From: Anaerolineaceae bacterium
Lineage (GTDB): Bacteria; Bacillota; Clostridia; Lachnospirales; Lachnospiraceae
Assembly (NCBI GenBank): GCA_004294845.1
Contig: SHOH01000001.1
Location: 49,989 to 94,603, forward strand
Reading direction: 5' to 3'
DNA length: 44,615 nucleotides
The position numbers and the translations under genes are program-made. Numbering within the stretch: position 1 is the first letter of the stretch; each line of letters starts with the position of its first letter. A model generated the notes under the pieces. It was not told the DNA's origin and ran no database searches. It saw only the letters and a program-made list of their open reading frames with translations. This document shows positions 26,410-34,414 of the stretch, piece by piece.

Positions 26410-27411
26410 ATGGCAAAGCGAATGATATCAACAGAACTAATGGAGGAAGACAGAAGACTTGAGAACAGCCTCAGGCCTCAGATGCTCATAGATTACATAG
26501 GCCAGATAAAGGTAAAGGAAAATCTAAAGATATATATTGAAGCAGCTAAGCAAAGGGAGGAATCCTTAGATCATGTCCTTTTTTTTGGACCGCCTGGACT
26601 TGGGAAAACCACGCTGGCAGGTATTATAGCAAATGAAATGGGAGTAGGAATTAAGATAACCTCTGGACCGGTAATTGAAAAGCCGGGTGAAATGGCGGCA
26701 ATCCTTAACAATCTCCAGGAGGGAGATGTTCTGTTCGTAGATGAAATCCACAGGCTTAACCATCAGGTAGAGGAGTTGCTATATCCCGCTATGGAGGATT
26801 ATGTCATAGACATTGTTATAGGTAAGGGTGCATCAGCTAAATCCATACGTTTGGATTTACCTAAGTTCACCTTAATAGGAGCAACCACAAGAGCAGGAAT
26901 GCTTACACCTCCCCTAAGAGACAGATTTGGGGTAGTTAACCGTTTGGATTTTTATACTGTGGCTGAGCTAAAACAGATAATACTTAGATCTGCAGGTGTA
27001 ATTGGAGTAGAGATAGACGAGGAAGGCGCAAATGAGCTGGCACGTCGCTCCAGAGGAACACCCAGACTTGCTAATCGGCTTTTAAAGCGAGTCAGAGATT
27101 TTGCACAGGTAAAATATGACGGGAAGATTACTAGGGAGGTTGCAGGATTTGCGCTGGATCTTCTTGAGGTGGATAAGCTGGGTCTAGACCATATTGACAG
27201 AGAGATTCTTCTTACCATGATAGAAAAATTCGGAGGAAGACCTGTCGGAATCGATGCTATCGCCGCCACCATAGGAGAGGATGTCGGTACCATTGAAGAG
27301 GTATACGAGCCTTATCTGGTACAGAACGGTCTGATCTTAAGGACTGCAAGGGGAAGAGTAGCGTCTGATTTGGCATACAAGCATATGGGCATACAAAAGC
27401 TTACAGAGTAA
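26410..27411 (+). CDS. ruvB: Holliday junction branch migration ATPase RuvB
   Basis: A 333-residue AAA+ motor of the RuvAB complex. Walker A is [11 protein letters not shown] near residue 60, Walker B is VDEIHRL near 110, sensor 1 is [10 protein letters not shown] near 156, the arginine finger region is RDRFG near 170, and the C-terminal winged helix ends in [17 protein letters not shown]. The start at 26410 is preferred over the ATG at 26404, which directly abuts the AAGGAG ribosome site. Operon with ruvA. Confidence 0.97.
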   Translation: MAKRMISTELMEEDRRLENSLRPQMLIDYIGQIKVKENLKIYIEAAKQREESLDHVLFFGPPGLGKTTLAGIIANEMGVGIKITSGPVIEKPGEMAAILNNLQEGDVLFVDEIHRLNHQVEELLYPAMEDYVIDIVIGKGASAKSIRLDLPKFTLIGATTRAGMLTPPLRDRFGVVNRLDFYTVAELKQIILRSAGVIGVEIDEEGANELARRSRGTPRLANRLLKRVRDFAQVKYDGKITREVAGFALDLLEVDKLGLDHIDREILLTMIEKFGGRPVGIDAIAATIGEDVGTIEEVYEPYLVQNGLILRTARGRVASDLAYKHMGIQKLTE

Positions 27412-27420
27412 GAATTCAGC

Positions 27421-27449
27421 TTGTATAAAATATAAATTTACGATATACT
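27421..27449 (+). promoter_or_regulatory. Candidate promoter of zapA
   Basis: TTGTAT (27421-27426), 17 bases, TATACT (27444-27449). It begins 10 bases after the ruvB stop and about 100 bases before zapA. Confidence 0.55.
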
Positions 27450-27547
27450 ATACACAAAAGAGCAAAGCTTATAGCTAGAGATCTGCTATATGAAAGAGCA
27501 AAAAGTAGCATCATCCTGATTTCCATATGATAATAGGGGGCAAATTA

Positions 27548-27961
27548 ATGAATAAGTTTAACGATATTGAGGTTATCATCAATAACAAAAGATATACGTT
27601 AAGTGGATATGAAAGCGAGGAATATCTACAAAGAGTCGCGTCATATATCAACAGCAAGCATAATGAGTTCCGTAGCAGGGATGCATACAAATTCTTAGAC
27701 TCAGACTTAAGAAATATCTTAATCCAGATAAATATAGCGGATGATTATCATAAGGCTAGAGAAAAGGTTAAAGAAATAGAGGATGAGAACAAGGGGAAGA
27801 GCAACGAAATCTTTGACTTGAAGCATGAGTTGATTGCAGCTCAGACAAAGCTACATTCCGCCGAGAAGGAAATCGAAGCATTAAAAAATGAGCTGAACGA
27901 AAATCAGAAAAAAATAGTCCGCCTTGAAACAGAATTGCAGGATGTGGAAAGAAAACGATAG
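27548..27961 (+). CDS. zapA: Cell division protein ZapA
   Basis: A 137-residue Z-ring stabiliser that cross-links FtsZ filaments. The N-terminal globular part has the ZapA pattern (VIINNKRYTLSGYESEEYLQRVASYIN), followed by a long coiled coil (about residues 70-137) longer than in Gram-negative ZapA, ending in KKIVRLETELQDVERKR. The start at 27548 has a GGGGG ribosome site 8 bases before; an ATG 21 bases upstream overlaps that site. A strong terminator follows. Confidence 0.87.
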   Translation: MNKFNDIEVIINNKRYTLSGYESEEYLQRVASYINSKHNEFRSRDAYKFLDSDLRNILIQINIADDYHKAREKVKEIEDENKGKSNEIFDLKHELIAAQTKLHSAEKEIEALKNELNENQKKIVRLETELQDVERKR

Positions 27962-27974
27962 TTCAGATTGCTAT

Positions 27975-28040
27975 AGCTGTCCAAGATAGTGATACATACC
28001 ATACCAAAGGGTTGGCGGGTGTCATTTGGACAGCTTTTTT
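27975..28040 (+). terminator. Intrinsic terminator after zapA with a long loop
   Basis: AGCTGTCCAA (27975-27984) pairs perfectly with TTGGACAGCT (28026-28035), followed by TTTTT. The 41-base loop can itself form a CCAA/TTGG hairpin and partial GATAC/GTGTC pairing. The T-run runs straight into a GGTACC repeat. Confidence 0.88.
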
Positions 28041-28149
28041 GGTACCAGGCACCAAAACAACCGGTACCTGGCACCAAAACAACGGGAAATTGGCAATTGT
28101 AGCGATTTTAGCCATTGAAATGGTACCAGGTACGGTACCTGGTACCGTT
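28041..28149 (+). repeat. GGTACC-palindrome cluster before the U32 gene
   Basis: Two near-identical 20-base units at 28041-28060 and 28063-28082 (GGTACCAGGCACC and GGTACCTGGCACC, each followed by AAAACAAC) are followed, after a 39-base spacer, by a perfect 25-base inverted repeat at 28122-28146, centred on 28134, with 12-base arms GGTACCAGGTAC and GTACCTGGTACC. The cluster fills the gap between the zapA terminator and the ribosome site of the next gene. Same family as the clusters at 4243 and 34254. Confidence 0.9.
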
Positions 28150-28163
28150 AGGAAGAGGTATAT

Positions 28164-30779
28164 ATGAAGAAGATTGAGATACTGGCTCCGGCCGGTTCAT
28201 ATGAAAGCATGAGAGCTGCCATGAATGCGGGCTGTGATGCTGTATATATGGGGGGGAGCAGATTTGGTGCCAGAGCCTATGCGAATAACCCTGATGAGGA
28301 CACACTTCTAAAGGCAATAGAGGAAGCTCATCTTAGAAACAAAAAACTCTATCTGACCGTTAATACATTGGTTAAGGAAGAGGAGAGGCATAGTCTTTAT
28401 AATTATTTGGAGAAATATTACCTTGCGGGGCTTGACGCTGTAATTGTCCAGGATGTAGGTGTTATGCGTTTTATCCACAGGCATTTTCCGAGGCTTCCCA
28501 TCCATGCCAGTACACAGACCACTATAACGATGGCAGAGGGTGCAAATCTCCTAAAGAGTATGGGAGTTACACGACTTGTAACAGCTAGGGAACTGTCATT
28601 TAAGGAAATAAAAAATATCAGCGACAATACCGATATGGAGATTGAGACCTTTGTCCATGGTGCCCTTTGCTACTGCTATTCAGGCCAATGTTTGATGAGC
28701 AGTATGATAGGAGGAAGATCGGGCAACAGAGGCAGATGTGCACAGCCTTGTCGGATGCCATATCAGTTTTTCTCAGAAGGTAGGCAGATGTCTTCAGAAA
28801 ATGAGAAATATTTGCTTAGTCCCAAGGATATCAATACTGTAGCCTTGATACCGGATTTAATTGAGGCTGGCGTTAGTTCATTTAAGATTGAAGGTAGAAT
28901 GAAGAGCCCCGAGTATGCCGCCGGAGTTTCATATATTTATCGAAAATATGTGGATATTTATATTAATGAAGGTAAGGAAGGCTTCTATAGTTACTTAGAG
29001 AAAGATGAATATAAGAAGGATATGCTGGATCTTATGGATCTATATAACCGTGGAGCTTTCTCACAGGGCTACGGTAAGACCTATAATGGAAAAGCTATGA
29101 TGTCTATGATCAGACCAAATCACGACGGTGTACCGGTAGGTGAGGTGATCGAGTCTGCGAGAGGTTATGCTGATATTCGTCTTAGTGAAGACATTAATGG
29201 ACAGGATATTCTTGAAATCAGAGACAGGGAAAATCAACCAGTATATGAGTTCACTGTTAAGAATGATAATCCGAAGGATGGTATTCTTAAGACCAGAGTC
29301 GGTGCAATACCTTATAAGAAGCAGCAGAGGAATCATAATAATCATAATAGCAGCAAGATAGCTTCTAATAGCTTAGATATTAGAAAGGGCTATGCGGTTT
29401 ACCGAACAAGAAATAATTCATTACTTAAGCAAATAGGGGATAAATATATTAGGACAGATGCAAAGCATGATATTATGGGCTATTTGTATGCAAAGCAAGG
29501 TGAGAGATTGCAGTTAACCCTTAGCTATAACAATAGGTCTGTGACAGCATATCATAATCTTGTAGAAGCCGCCATAAAGCAGCCAATACTTAAGAACAAA
29601 CTAAGAGCATCGATTGATAAGCTGGGAGACACCTTATATCAGTTTAGAGAACTTATAATTGAAAGTGATGATAATATATTTGTGCCAGTTTCATGGCTTA
29701 ATGAGATACGAAGAGAAGCAGTTACTATGCTATCTGAAATGGTAATCGGAGCTTATCATAGAACAAAAGGTGACCTTGGGAATGAAGGTGTTATTGATGA
29801 AACTTTAACTAGTATAGATAACAATGATACCTATAACAATGATATCTATAACGATAATATCCATAACAATGATATCTATAACGATAATTTGAGTAACGAT
29901 AATATCAGCAGAGATATTATCATTAAGAATATTATCCGTTCAATAAATATAAGCGTAGGTGTTTCAACAAAGGATCAGTTTGAGACGGCTTTACTATATC
30001 AGGATATATCCTCTATTTATGCTGATTATGACGGTTTTTCATTAGAACAACTAATAGATATGTCAAAGGTCGCAGCTAACTCTGACAAGGTGTTCTTTAT
30101 TATGTTACCCCATATCTGCAGGCTTAGGGTATATGAAAAACTGAATAAGGACATAGTTACCTTATTGAAGCATGATGAAGTCCAAGGATTTATTTTAAAG
30201 AATTTTGAAGAAGTAGGGCTACTGCAAGAAATATTTAAAAGTAGCGGGCAAGACAAAGAAGTTCGACTAAATCATAATATGTATATATTTAATCAAGATG
30301 CAAAGATGTTTTGGATGGAGAAGGGAATAAATCAATTTACCGCGCCGATAGAACTGAATGAGAAAGAGCTTAAGGACCTGGGCTTACAGGACTGTGAGCT
30401 TATGGTCTATGGATATCAACCGCTTATGGTATCGGTTCAGTGTCTTCATGCCTCTACAAAGAGCTGTAGTAAATGTCAATCAGCTAGTAGCAGGATTGAT
30501 TATCTGGTGGATCGGATTGGCAAAAAATTCTTTGTAAGCACTCACTGTAATAGCTGTTACAATATTATCTATAATGGACAGCGCTTATCCTTACTTGGAC
30601 AGGCAGATAAGGTTATTGATTTAAAACCCCATGGAATAAGATTGGATTTTACAATTGAAACATCCAAAGAAGTGAGGGCTGTATTATTTGCATATACAGA
30701 TGTATTTTCAAAAGGCAAAGAAGCCTCTTTACAATTTGATAATATAACAGCCGGACATTTTAAGCGTGGTGTGGAATAG
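28164..30779 (+). CDS. U32 family peptidase-like protein with DUF3656
   Basis: An 871-residue protein of the U32 family. It begins MKKIEILAPAGSYESMRAAM and holds the family signature ETFVHGALCYCYSGQCLMSS near residues 163-182, followed by the GRSGNRGRCAQPCR cysteine block. A C-terminal pair of cysteine motifs (CSKCQS and HCNSC) probably completes an iron-sulfur site. Although named peptidases, relatives such as RlhA and TrhP are RNA hydroxylation factors and UbiU/V act in quinone hydroxylation; by length this resembles the DUF3656-containing RlhA type, which acts on 23S rRNA. A low-complexity Asn/Asp insert made of six 5-residue repeats lies at residues 553-582. The start follows AGGAAGAGG, just after a GGTACC repeat cluster. 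Confidence 0.88.
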   Translation: MKKIEILAPAGSYESMRAAMNAGCDAVYMGGSRFGARAYANNPDEDTLLKAIEEAHLRNKKLYLTVNTLVKEEERHSLYNYLEKYYLAGLDAVIVQDVGVMRFIHRHFPRLPIHASTQTTITMAEGANLLKSMGVTRLVTARELSFKEIKNISDNTDMEIETFVHGALCYCYSGQCLMSSMIGGRSGNRGRCAQPCRMPYQFFSEGRQMSSENEKYLLSPKDINTVALIPDLIEAGVSSFKIEGRMKSPEYAAGVSYIYRKYVDIYINEGKEGFYSYLEKDEYKKDMLDLMDLYNRGAFSQGYGKTYNGKAMMSMIRPNHDGVPVGEVIESARGYADIRLSEDINGQDILEIRDRENQPVYEFTVKNDNPKDGILKTRVGAIPYKKQQRNHNNHNSSKIASNSLDIRKGYAVYRTRNNSLLKQIGDKYIRTDAKHDIMGYLYAKQGERLQLTLSYNNRSVTAYHNLVEAAIKQPILKNKLRASIDKLGDTLYQFRELIIESDDNIFVPVSWLNEIRREAVTMLSEMVIGAYHRTKGDLGNEGVIDETLTSIDNNDTYNNDIYNDNIHNNDIYNDNLSNDNISRDIIIKNIIRSINISVGVSTKDQFETALLYQDISSIYADYDGFSLEQLIDMSKVAANSDKVFFIMLPHICRLRVYEKLNKDIVTLLKHDEVQGFILKNFEEVGLLQEIFKSSGQDKEVRLNHNMYIFNQDAKMFWMEKGINQFTAPIELNEKELKDLGLQDCELMVYGYQPLMVSVQCLHASTKSCSKCQSASSRIDYLVDRIGKKFFVSTHCNSCYNIIYNGQRLSLLGQADKVIDLKPHGIRLDFTIETSKEVRAVLFAYTDVFSKGKEASLQFDNITAGHFKRGVE
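29818..29907 (+). repeat. Six 15-bp tandem units inside the U32 gene
   Basis: Units such as ATAACAATGATATCT and ATAACGATAATATCC repeat every 15 bases from 29818 to 29907, in frame, encoding NNDTY, NNDIY, NDNIH, NNDIY, NDNLS and NDNIS. Because the unit length is a multiple of three, copy changes would keep the reading frame. Confidence 0.9.
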
Positions 30780-30837
30780 CTGATTAAGATCAGGATATAA
30801 ATCATATTATAAGATAGAATATAAAGCAGGTGAAGGA

Positions 30838-32199
30838 ATGCATTTTGTCGTAGAGCTAACTAAATATCTTATGCTTCTCATATTTGGAGCTTATACTTAC
30901 CACGCTTTTAGGGTATCTGTCAAGAAAAACAAAAATACCCGTGCGATATCCCTTAGATGGATGACCTGTTTTCTTTTTCTCTTTCATTTTACAGGTTATT
31001 TTACTATGTATTTGCAGGTGCAAAATAATAAGCTAGTATGGCTTTATGGCGGAGAGTTATTGGTATTTATATTGGTACTTAGCCTCTATAAGATTATATA
31101 TCCCGGCATATCTGAACTGCTTCTTAGAAATATGCTGATGCTTCTTTCACTAGGTTATATAATTCTTACCAGGCTATCCTTTGATAAGGCTGTCCGGCAA
31201 TTCCTTATCAGCGCGGTTGCCTTGGGACTTGGTCTTTTGGTGCCGATATTTATACAAAAATATTATGATATCAGAAAGTATGGATGGATTTATGGGATTA
31301 TCGGCATTTTCTTTTTAGTTTTAGTTCTTCTTATCGGTACTGAGAGCTACGGTGCCACCAGTTGGCTGACGGTGTTTGGATTATTTACAATTCAGCCAAC
31401 CGAATTTGTCAAGCTGCTATTTGTCTTATGTATTGCTTCACTATTTTCGGAGGGAACTGATTTTAAAAGAGTGTGCGCGGTGACTGCCATGGCAGGAGCA
31501 ACGGTATTAGCTTTAGTATTTCAAAAGGATCTTGGCGGAGCATTGATTTTTTTTGTTACTTATATTTTTATGCTCTATGGAGCTACCGGGAAACCCTTGT
31601 ATCTGTTTTTTGGTCTTGCGGGAGGAAGCCTAGCCTCTTGGATTGCTTACAGCTTATTTGACCATGTTAAAGTTAGGGTCATGGCATGGAGAAATCCATT
31701 TGGATATATCGACAAGGAGGGCTATCAGATATCGCAGTCCTTATTTGCCATCGGGACAGGAGGATGGTTTGGTATGGGCCTCTATCAAGGGTTACCCACC
31801 ACGATTCCCGTAGTTGACAGCGATTTTATCTTCTCAGCTATATCCGAAGAGTTTGGAGGTTTGCTTGCCCTCTGCCTTATTTTGCTTTATATCAATTGCT
31901 TTTTAATTCTAATAAATATATCCCTTAAGACCTCAGATGATTTTTATCGTCTATTATCTCTGGGCTTCACTGTAATGTTTGGCTTCCAAATATTTTTATC
32001 CATAGGAGGAGTTATAAAATTCATTCCTTCAACCGGAGTTACATTGCCCTTTATTAGCTCGGGAGGAAGCTCTATGGTAGCGACGATTATTATGTTTATG
32101 GTTATTCAAGGGATTCATAGCACAGCTAATACTAAGATGTCTGTAAAGGCTGCTGCTTCTTTGGGCGGTGAAATATATGATGAAAAACAAAAAAAATGA
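30838..32199 (+). CDS. FtsW/RodA/SpoVE family peptidoglycan glycosyltransferase
   Basis: A 453-residue SEDS-family membrane protein that polymerises lipid II into glycan strands. About ten hydrophobic helices are visible; the diagnostic segments are FTIQPTEFVKLLFVLCIASLF near residues 185-205, VFQKDLGGALIFFVTYIF, the KVRVMAWRNPF loop, and the late FIPSTGVTLPFISSGGSSMVATI. A long N-terminal extension of about 100 residues precedes the core, as in SEDS proteins paired with PbpA-type transpeptidases. It overlaps the following penicillin-binding protein gene, so the two form a polymerase-transpeptidase pair. FtsW, RodA or SpoVE assignment is not possible from sequence alone. Confidence 0.93.
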   Translation: MHFVVELTKYLMLLIFGAYTYHAFRVSVKKNKNTRAISLRWMTCFLFLFHFTGYFTMYLQVQNNKLVWLYGGELLVFILVLSLYKIIYPGISELLLRNMLMLLSLGYIILTRLSFDKAVRQFLISAVALGLGLLVPIFIQKYYDIRKYGWIYGIIGIFFLVLVLLIGTESYGATSWLTVFGLFTIQPTEFVKLLFVLCIASLFSEGTDFKRVCAVTAMAGATVLALVFQKDLGGALIFFVTYIFMLYGATGKPLYLFFGLAGGSLASWIAYSLFDHVKVRVMAWRNPFGYIDKEGYQISQSLFAIGTGGWFGMGLYQGLPTTIPVVDSDFIFSAISEEFGGLLALCLILLYINCFLILINISLKTSDDFYRLLSLGFTVMFGFQIFLSIGGVIKFIPSTGVTLPFISSGGSSMVATIIMFMVIQGIHSTANTKMSVKAAASLGGEIYDEKQKK

Positions 32200-33640
32200 G
32201 AATAACGATATCCTCAGTCAAAAGCCATCAGTGAATAAGGACTCGGAAAGGAAAACTATATTATCGATAGTTTATATCTTCGTGGGTCTATTTGTTTTAA
32301 TGATGGGATATTTTGCCTATTTTTTATTAGTAAAGAGTGATGATGTGATTAATAGTACTTATAATCTAAGGCATGATGTTTTAGCTAAAAGGGTTGTCCG
32401 GGGAAAAATAATGTCAGCAGATGGCAAGGTACTGGCAGAAACTATTATTGATAATGATGAAAATGAGATACGTAGCTATCCTTATGGTGATATGTATGCT
32501 CATCTTGTAGGAAGAGTTATGCGCGGAAGGACAGGGATTGAAGAGGTGGAAAATATTACGCTTCTTACCTCCTACTCTAATTCCGCAGAAGCTATGTATA
32601 ATGATATTGTAGGAGTTAAAAATCCAGGCAATAATGTAGTATCCACTCTAAACCACAAGCTGACACAGGTAGCATATGATGCTTTAGGAAATGATTGGGG
32701 AGCGGTAGTGGCTATAGAGCCTAAGACCGGAAAAATTCTTGCCATGGTTTCAAAGCCATCCTATGATCCTAATGATATAGATGATAATTGGGAAAAACTT
32801 TCCGAGGATAAGGATAATGAATCCCCCCTACTTAGCAGGGCTTCGCAGGGGCTATATCCACCGGGTTCTACCTTTAAGATTATTACTGCTCTTGCCTATA
32901 TAAGGGCTAATCCAAATTATATGGATTATAGCTATAAATGTAATGGAAGTACAGAGTATGAAGGAATGACAATTAATTGCAGCAATAAAAAAGCTCATGG
33001 AAATGTTGACTTAAAGGAAGCATTTGCAAAATCCTGTAATACTGCCTTTTCAACTATCGGAAAAGATATATTAATTAATGATTTCCGAAGCTTAAGTGAG
33101 AGCTTTTTCTTTAATCAACCACTACCTGCCAGGATTGCGAATTATCCCAGTAGTTTTTTGCTAAAGGTAGGTGAATCAGGTGTAAAAGAGACCATGCAGA
33201 CGGCAATCGGCCAAGGAAGAACTCTAATATCACCTCTTCATAATGCTATGATTGCAGCCGCCGTTGCCAATGGAGGGGTAATAATGAAGCCCTATGCAAT
33301 TGATCGAATAGAAAGCGCCGGAGGCAGAGTGCTTAAGGGATATATACCTGAGGAGGCAGCAGTTGCTATGACTTCAAAAGAAGCAGATTATCTTAAAAGT
33401 ATGATGCGTAGTGTCGTAACTGATGGAACCGCATCCAGACTGAAGAATTTTGATTATAAGATTGCCGGAAAAACAGGAACCGCCGAACAGGAGGGAAAGG
33501 ATTCCCACGCATGGTTTATTGGCTTTGCACCGGCAAATGATCCAAAGATAGCTATTAGTGTTATAGTGGAGAATAAAGGTTCAGGTAGTGAGTACGCTTT
33601 ACCTATCGCAGGTAAGGTCTTCGATGCATATTTTAATTAA
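32177..33640 (+). CDS. Class B penicillin-binding protein (PbpA-like transpeptidase)
   Basis: A 487-residue membrane-anchored DD-transpeptidase that cross-links peptidoglycan. One N-terminal membrane helix (about residues 30-52) is followed by a small dimerisation domain and a transpeptidase domain with the three catalytic motifs: STFK at 231-234, SCN at 286-288 and KTGT at 432-435. Its short length fits the PbpA/PBPA group rather than the 600- to 700-residue PBP2 or FtsI forms. It starts inside the end of the SEDS gene; GTG at 32168 and ATG at 32177 or 32180 are all possible starts. It is the likely cognate partner of the preceding FtsW/RodA protein. Confidence 0.94.
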   Translation: MMKNKKNENNDILSQKPSVNKDSERKTILSIVYIFVGLFVLMMGYFAYFLLVKSDDVINSTYNLRHDVLAKRVVRGKIMSADGKVLAETIIDNDENEIRSYPYGDMYAHLVGRVMRGRTGIEEVENITLLTSYSNSAEAMYNDIVGVKNPGNNVVSTLNHKLTQVAYDALGNDWGAVVAIEPKTGKILAMVSKPSYDPNDIDDNWEKLSEDKDNESPLLSRASQGLYPPGSTFKIITALAYIRANPNYMDYSYKCNGSTEYEGMTINCSNKKAHGNVDLKEAFAKSCNTAFSTIGKDILINDFRSLSESFFFNQPLPARIANYPSSFLLKVGESGVKETMQTAIGQGRTLISPLHNAMIAAAVANGGVIMKPYAIDRIESAGGRVLKGYIPEEAAVAMTSKEADYLKSMMRSVVTDGTASRLKNFDYKIAGKTGTAEQEGKDSHAWFIGFAPANDPKIAISVIVENKGSGSEYALPIAGKVFDAYFN

Positions 33641-33680
33641 TAGCTGGGTGTGTTTTTGTGCGAAATCCATAAAAAATAAG

Positions 33681-33709
33681 TTGATATACTAGTCAATTTG
33701 ATGTATACT
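33681..33709 (+). promoter_or_regulatory. Promoter of the Nudix gene
   Basis: TTGATA (33681-33686), 17-base spacer, TATACT (33704-33709), about 45 bases before the Nudix start. Confidence 0.65.
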
Positions 33710-33754
33710 GTAGGATAGTTAAAGACAACACACCAAAAAGCAGGAGGAATTGCG

Positions 33755-34207
33755 ATGGTAGAGGCAACGAGCTGTGGTGGTGTAGTTATTTTCAGAGGAA
33801 AGATTCTATTACTGTATAAGAATTATAAGAACAAATATGAAGGGTGGGTGCTACCAAAAGGAACAGTAGAGGACGGAGAAGAATATAAGGAAACGGCAAT
33901 CCGAGAAGTAAGAGAGGAAGCAGGAACGAATGCTTCCATTATAAAATATATCGGAAAAAGCCAATATTCCTTCAGCACCCCACATAATACAGTAGTAAAA
34001 GATGTTCATTGGTATCTAATGATGTCTGATAGCTATTACAGCAAACCACAAAGGGAAGAATATTTTATGGATTCAGGGTATTATAAATATCATGAGGCGT
34101 TTCATTTGTTGAAATTCGCCAATGAAAAACAGATCTTAGAACGTGCTTATAATGAGTACATTGATCTGAAAAAGAGTAATCTCTGGGGAAGTAAAAAATA
34201 TTTCTAG
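33755..34207 (+). CDS. Nudix hydrolase
   Basis: A 150-residue hydrolase of nucleoside diphosphates linked to another moiety. The Nudix box is complete at about residues 35-57 (GTVEDGEEYKETAIREVREE followed by AGT), with the REVREE core that binds the metal ions. The protein resembles the small Ap4A/NTP-type Nudix group, but the substrate cannot be fixed from sequence. It has its own promoter and terminator and so forms a single-gene unit. The start follows AGCAGGAGG. Confidence 0.92.
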   Translation: MVEATSCGGVVIFRGKILLLYKNYKNKYEGWVLPKGTVEDGEEYKETAIREVREEAGTNASIIKYIGKSQYSFSTPHNTVVKDVHWYLMMSDSYYSKPQREEYFMDSGYYKYHEAFHLLKFANEKQILERAYNEYIDLKKSNLWGSKKYF

Positions 34208-34214
34208 CAAATCT

Positions 34215-34253
34215 AAGCAGGGACATTCCGCATAGGAAGGTCCCTGCTTTTTT
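34215..34253 (+). terminator. Intrinsic terminator after the Nudix gene
   Basis: AAGCAGGGAC (34215-34224) pairs with GTCCCTGCTT (34240-34249); the loop contains a smaller TTCC/GGAA pairing; TTTT follows. A GGTACC repeat begins immediately after the T-run. Confidence 0.92.
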
Positions 34254-34296
34254 GTGCCTGGAACGGTACCAGGTACGGTACCTGGCACCGTTCCAG
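34254..34296 (+). repeat. 39-bp GGTACC inverted repeat after the Nudix terminator
   Basis: Arms of 19 bases centred on 34277 (CTGGAACGGTACCAGGTAC on the left, 34258-34276) pair with 34278-34296, with one mismatch at the 34268/34286 pair. It contains one core of each orientation plus a partial GTGCCTGGAAC core at the left edge. Third member of the family seen at 4243 and 28041. Confidence 0.9.
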
Positions 34297-34313
34297 AGAA
34301 GTATAAGCGCAAA

Positions 34314-34342
34314 TTGTTCAATATATCCAAGAATCCTAATAA
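34314..34342 (+). promoter_or_regulatory. Weak candidate promoter for the GH88 gene
   Basis: TTGTTC (34314-34319), 17 bases, TAATAA (34337-34342), about 70 bases before the GH88 start. No GAAA-N4-TTTC operator was seen here, so control of this first gene by the LacI protein is not evident. Confidence 0.4.
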
Positions 34343-34414
34343 TAAGTGACTAGAAAAAGGAAATATGATATGGTAATATTTTATATATCACTAAGCGAGG
34401 GGGGATTTGAAAAG

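Noticed and set aside
34136-34330. Antisense frame with TVPGTVPGTVPGTK repeats
   Set aside because: Produced by the GGTACC palindrome and terminator sequence; not a real protein.
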